Shown: piece after piece, positions 14,496 through 16,244 of the stretch | Layout of the letters: the number at the start of each line of letters is the position of its first letter | Numbering within the stretch: position 1 is the stretch's first letter | Source of the DNA: RUG572 sp051884915 | GTDB taxonomy: Bacteria > Verrucomicrobiota > Kiritimatiellia > RFP12 > UBA1067 | Direction of reading: 5' to 3' | NCBI GenBank assembly: GCA_051884915.1 | Contig: JBJEWF010000053.1 | Coordinates: 1-16,244 of the forward strand | DNA: 16,244 nt | Translations under genes and position numbers: made by a program | The notes under the pieces: model-generated | Database searches by the model: none | The model's input: the letters and a program-made list of their open reading frames with translations, nothing else | What the model was told of the DNA's origin: nothing

Positions 14496-15560
14496 ATGAA
14501 ATTCTCCGTACGATTTCGGATCCCGATTCCTGGACTGCAAGCCATGTTTGTTGGCATGGCCTGTTTTGCGTCGGTTTGCGTACCGCTTGACGCGCGTCCG
14601 GGAAACGGATTGCCGTTGGCCGATTCCGGCAGCCCTTACGCGCGGGAGGCTGACGCCTTCCTTGCGAAGCGAGACGGGAAAGTCCAGCCGCGGCAGATCG
14701 ACGCCATCTTGAAAGCGACTGCCGGTGACGGGACCTCACTTCGGGGCGTTCGATCCGCACGAAACACGATGGCCGCACTTCCCGAGGGCGTGGTTGCGGA
14801 GATGGTGACGCCACGGATGCGCCTCTATCGTCCGAAAGACGGCGGTATTGGTTTGCCGCTCCTCGTCTATCTGCATGGCGGTGGTTGGGTCATCGGGAGC
14901 ATCGCAAGCTGTTCCGCGTTCTGTGGCGAACTGGCGACAAAGAAGGTGTCCGTACTGGCACTTGACTATCCCCTCGCCCCCGAACAACCGTATCCCGCGG
15001 CGCTCGACTTCGTCGTCGCGGTATGCAAGGGTGTCCTAGAGAATCCGTCGCGGTACGGGTGCGCGGCGCGGCGCATTGCGATCGGCGGCGACTCCTCGGG
15101 CGGCAATCTGGCGCTCGCGGCGGCGCTCAAACTCCAGGCGGACGGACTCAAGCCTGCGGCGTTGGTCCTCTACTATCCCGTCACCGAGGCCCGCGCGGAC
15201 GGCTCTGCGTCCTGGCGCGCGTTCGCCACGGGTTGCGGCATGGACGCGGCGTTCATGGACGCCTGCAACGCGGCCTATCTCCAGGGACGCGACTGGCGCG
15301 ATCCGTTCGTCTCGCCTGCGTGCGCGACGGACGAGCGGCTCCGGAAACTGCCGCCGGTGCACATCCTCGCCGCCGATCGCGACATCTTGCGCGACCAGGG
15401 CAAGGCGTTTGCCGATCGCCTGCAGGCGCTCGGCGGGACCGTCCGCTACGAGAATCCGTCCGGTTCCACCCATCTTTTCGTGACCGTCCCCGGCCAGTCT
15501 GCGGCCTTCCGCCGCGCCGTCGACTTCGCCGCCGAGGCGTTGGGACGGCCCACTCCTTGA
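14496..15560 (+). CDS. Secreted alpha/beta-hydrolase, HSL-type esterase
   Basis: The 354-residue product belongs to the hormone-sensitive-lipase-like (family IV) carboxylesterases, which cleave short acyl or acetyl esters. It shows the oxyanion-hole motif HGGGW (127-131), the nucleophile motif GDSSGG (198-203, Ser200), DILRD with catalytic D296, and GSTHLF with H326, a complete triad. LDYPLAPEQPYPAAL is also typical. An N-terminal signal is likely (positively charged MKFSVRFR, then AMFVGMACFASVCV), so it probably acts outside the cytoplasm, for example on acetylated or feruloylated polysaccharides; that substrate is a guess. The start is uncertain: no Shine-Dalgarno precedes 14496. The frame is open back to 14304, but that part overlaps the rubredoxin remnant and reads as noise. 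ATG 14544 is another option with a poorer signal. No own promoter is visible, so it may be co-transcribed from 14222. Confidence 0.85.
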   Translation: MKFSVRFRIPIPGLQAMFVGMACFASVCVPLDARPGNGLPLADSGSPYAREADAFLAKRDGKVQPRQIDAILKATAGDGTSLRGVRSARNTMAALPEGVVAEMVTPRMRLYRPKDGGIGLPLLVYLHGGGWVIGSIASCSAFCGELATKKVSVLALDYPLAPEQPYPAALDFVVAVCKGVLENPSRYGCAARRIAIGGDSSGGNLALAAALKLQADGLKPAALVLYYPVTEARADGSASWRAFATGCGMDAAFMDACNAAYLQGRDWRDPFVSPACATDERLRKLPPVHILAADRDILRDQGKAFADRLQALGGTVRYENPSGSTHLFVTVPGQSAAFRRAVDFAAEALGRPTP

Positions 15561-16244
15561 GCGCACGTGCAGAAGGTCCGCCGTCCCCGAAGGCATTCAC
15601 CATCGGGTCTCTGTTCGGACAGGCCGGATGACCGCGGCTTGTTGGACCTGATTCTGCCTCCATTCTACTTTCGTCGCATTTTGGGTACGAACGGCCTAAT
15701 GCGCGCGCCTGGCCATCGATTCATCCCGATCGACGTTTCCGACGGACGGGGCCAATGCTGTGACTGCCGTGATCGCTGGACAATCTGCGTATCGGTGGCA
15801 CGCATTCCGGCACAATTGCACGGCGAGCCGTTCAGCTGTACCGTACATGGTGGAACGCTGGATGTGTACGGTGTGATGCCGCGTGCAAACTTTTGCGATG
15901 CGGCGCGAGTTGCTGCAAGACAGGCGATGCCCACGCGACGCACAACGGAGCGGTAGCGGACGTGGAAATCCGTCATCCTGAAATCGACCTTGACCGTCTC
16001 AACGAGATCAACCGCACCTTCGGTCTTGCCGGCGAGCGTGCAGACGAACCTCGAAAATACGCTCCAGCCGCTCGATGGCCTCCACGTACAACGGCAAGCG
16101 GAAGAACGGCAAGACGGCATTCCGCCGCCGCAACGACATCTCAAATCCAGACAAACTTCCCACCCTTATCCCGGATTTTTGCAAAGGGGATGGAGGCGGC
16201 CATGGACGAGGTCGCCGTGGGAGTGTCGTTGGAGCTGGGAGTCA
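15561..16244. other. Right-end region without a recognisable gene
   Basis: No family is recognised in these 684 bases. Two + strand frames are the best candidates. Bases 15699-15956 encode about 85 residues with a Cys cluster (QCCDCRDRWTIC) but no ribosome site. From GTG 15962 a frame stays open to the window edge and begins VEIRHPEIDLDRLNEINRTF, with GGAG 11 nt upstream. After about 30 residues it turns Arg/Thr/Ala-rich, as if read out of frame. A minus-strand frame (16144-15665) is no more convincing. Base composition is less GC-rich and codon use less regular than in the genes to the left. It could be decayed coding DNA or the 5' part of a gene lying beyond the window. Confidence 0.4.

Noticed and set aside
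1..16244. CRISPR array, insertion sequence, or toxin-antitoxin pair
   Set aside because: No regularly spaced repeats, transposase motifs, terminal inverted repeats with target duplications, or paired small genes were seen on reading both strands.

Overview
The window is bacterial, roughly 60% GC, and densely coded. It looks like a chromosomal segment from the PVC superphylum (Kiritimatiellota, Lentisphaerota or Verrucomicrobiota). This placement is an inference from three things: housekeeping genes mixed with exported right-handed beta-helix and FAD-oxidoreductase proteins, a secreted HSL-type esterase, and weak or absent Shine-Dalgarno sites at several genes. No marker gene fixes the taxonomy.

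Left part (1-8110, all + strand). clpB, a disaggregase, has a palindromic element in its leader. It is followed by about 540 bases of GC-rich DNA with no convincing gene. A very good sigma70-type promoter (TTGAAC, 17 nt, TAAAAT) then opens a probable operon with gaps of 46, 14 and 29 nt: proS (prolyl-tRNA synthetase with editing insertion), a class II fructose/tagatose-bisphosphate aldolase, an RdgB/HAM1 XTP/dITP pyrophosphatase, and an AGCS-family sodium:amino-acid symporter with an unusual exported N-terminal extension.

Middle part (8138-12267, - strand; 12459-13781, + strand). A YheS-like ABC-F ATPase starts 29 nt downstream of a large secreted beta-helix protein. The beta-helix gene is divergent from a secreted FAD-dependent oxidoreductase. 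The 191-nt region between them holds a promoter in each direction and a perfect 7-bp inverted repeat downstream of the + strand promoter. The divergent pair may form a small exported carbohydrate-processing unit, but no substrate can be read from the sequence.

Right part (13829-16244). A textbook promoter drives tRNA-Ser(UGA) with an encoded CCA. Two intrinsic terminators follow in tandem, then an A/G-C/T-rich stretch full of hairpins. An extended -10 promoter and a strong ribosome binding site lead into a rubredoxin gene that appears broken by a small deletion, both of its cysteine motifs surviving in different frames. A secreted alpha/beta-hydrolase follows. The last 680 bases hold no gene I can recognise.

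I found no CRISPR array, insertion sequence, phage gene or obvious new defence system. The points most worth a second look are the broken rubredoxin, the divergent beta-helix/oxidoreductase pair with its dyad, and the structured DNA after tRNA-Ser.
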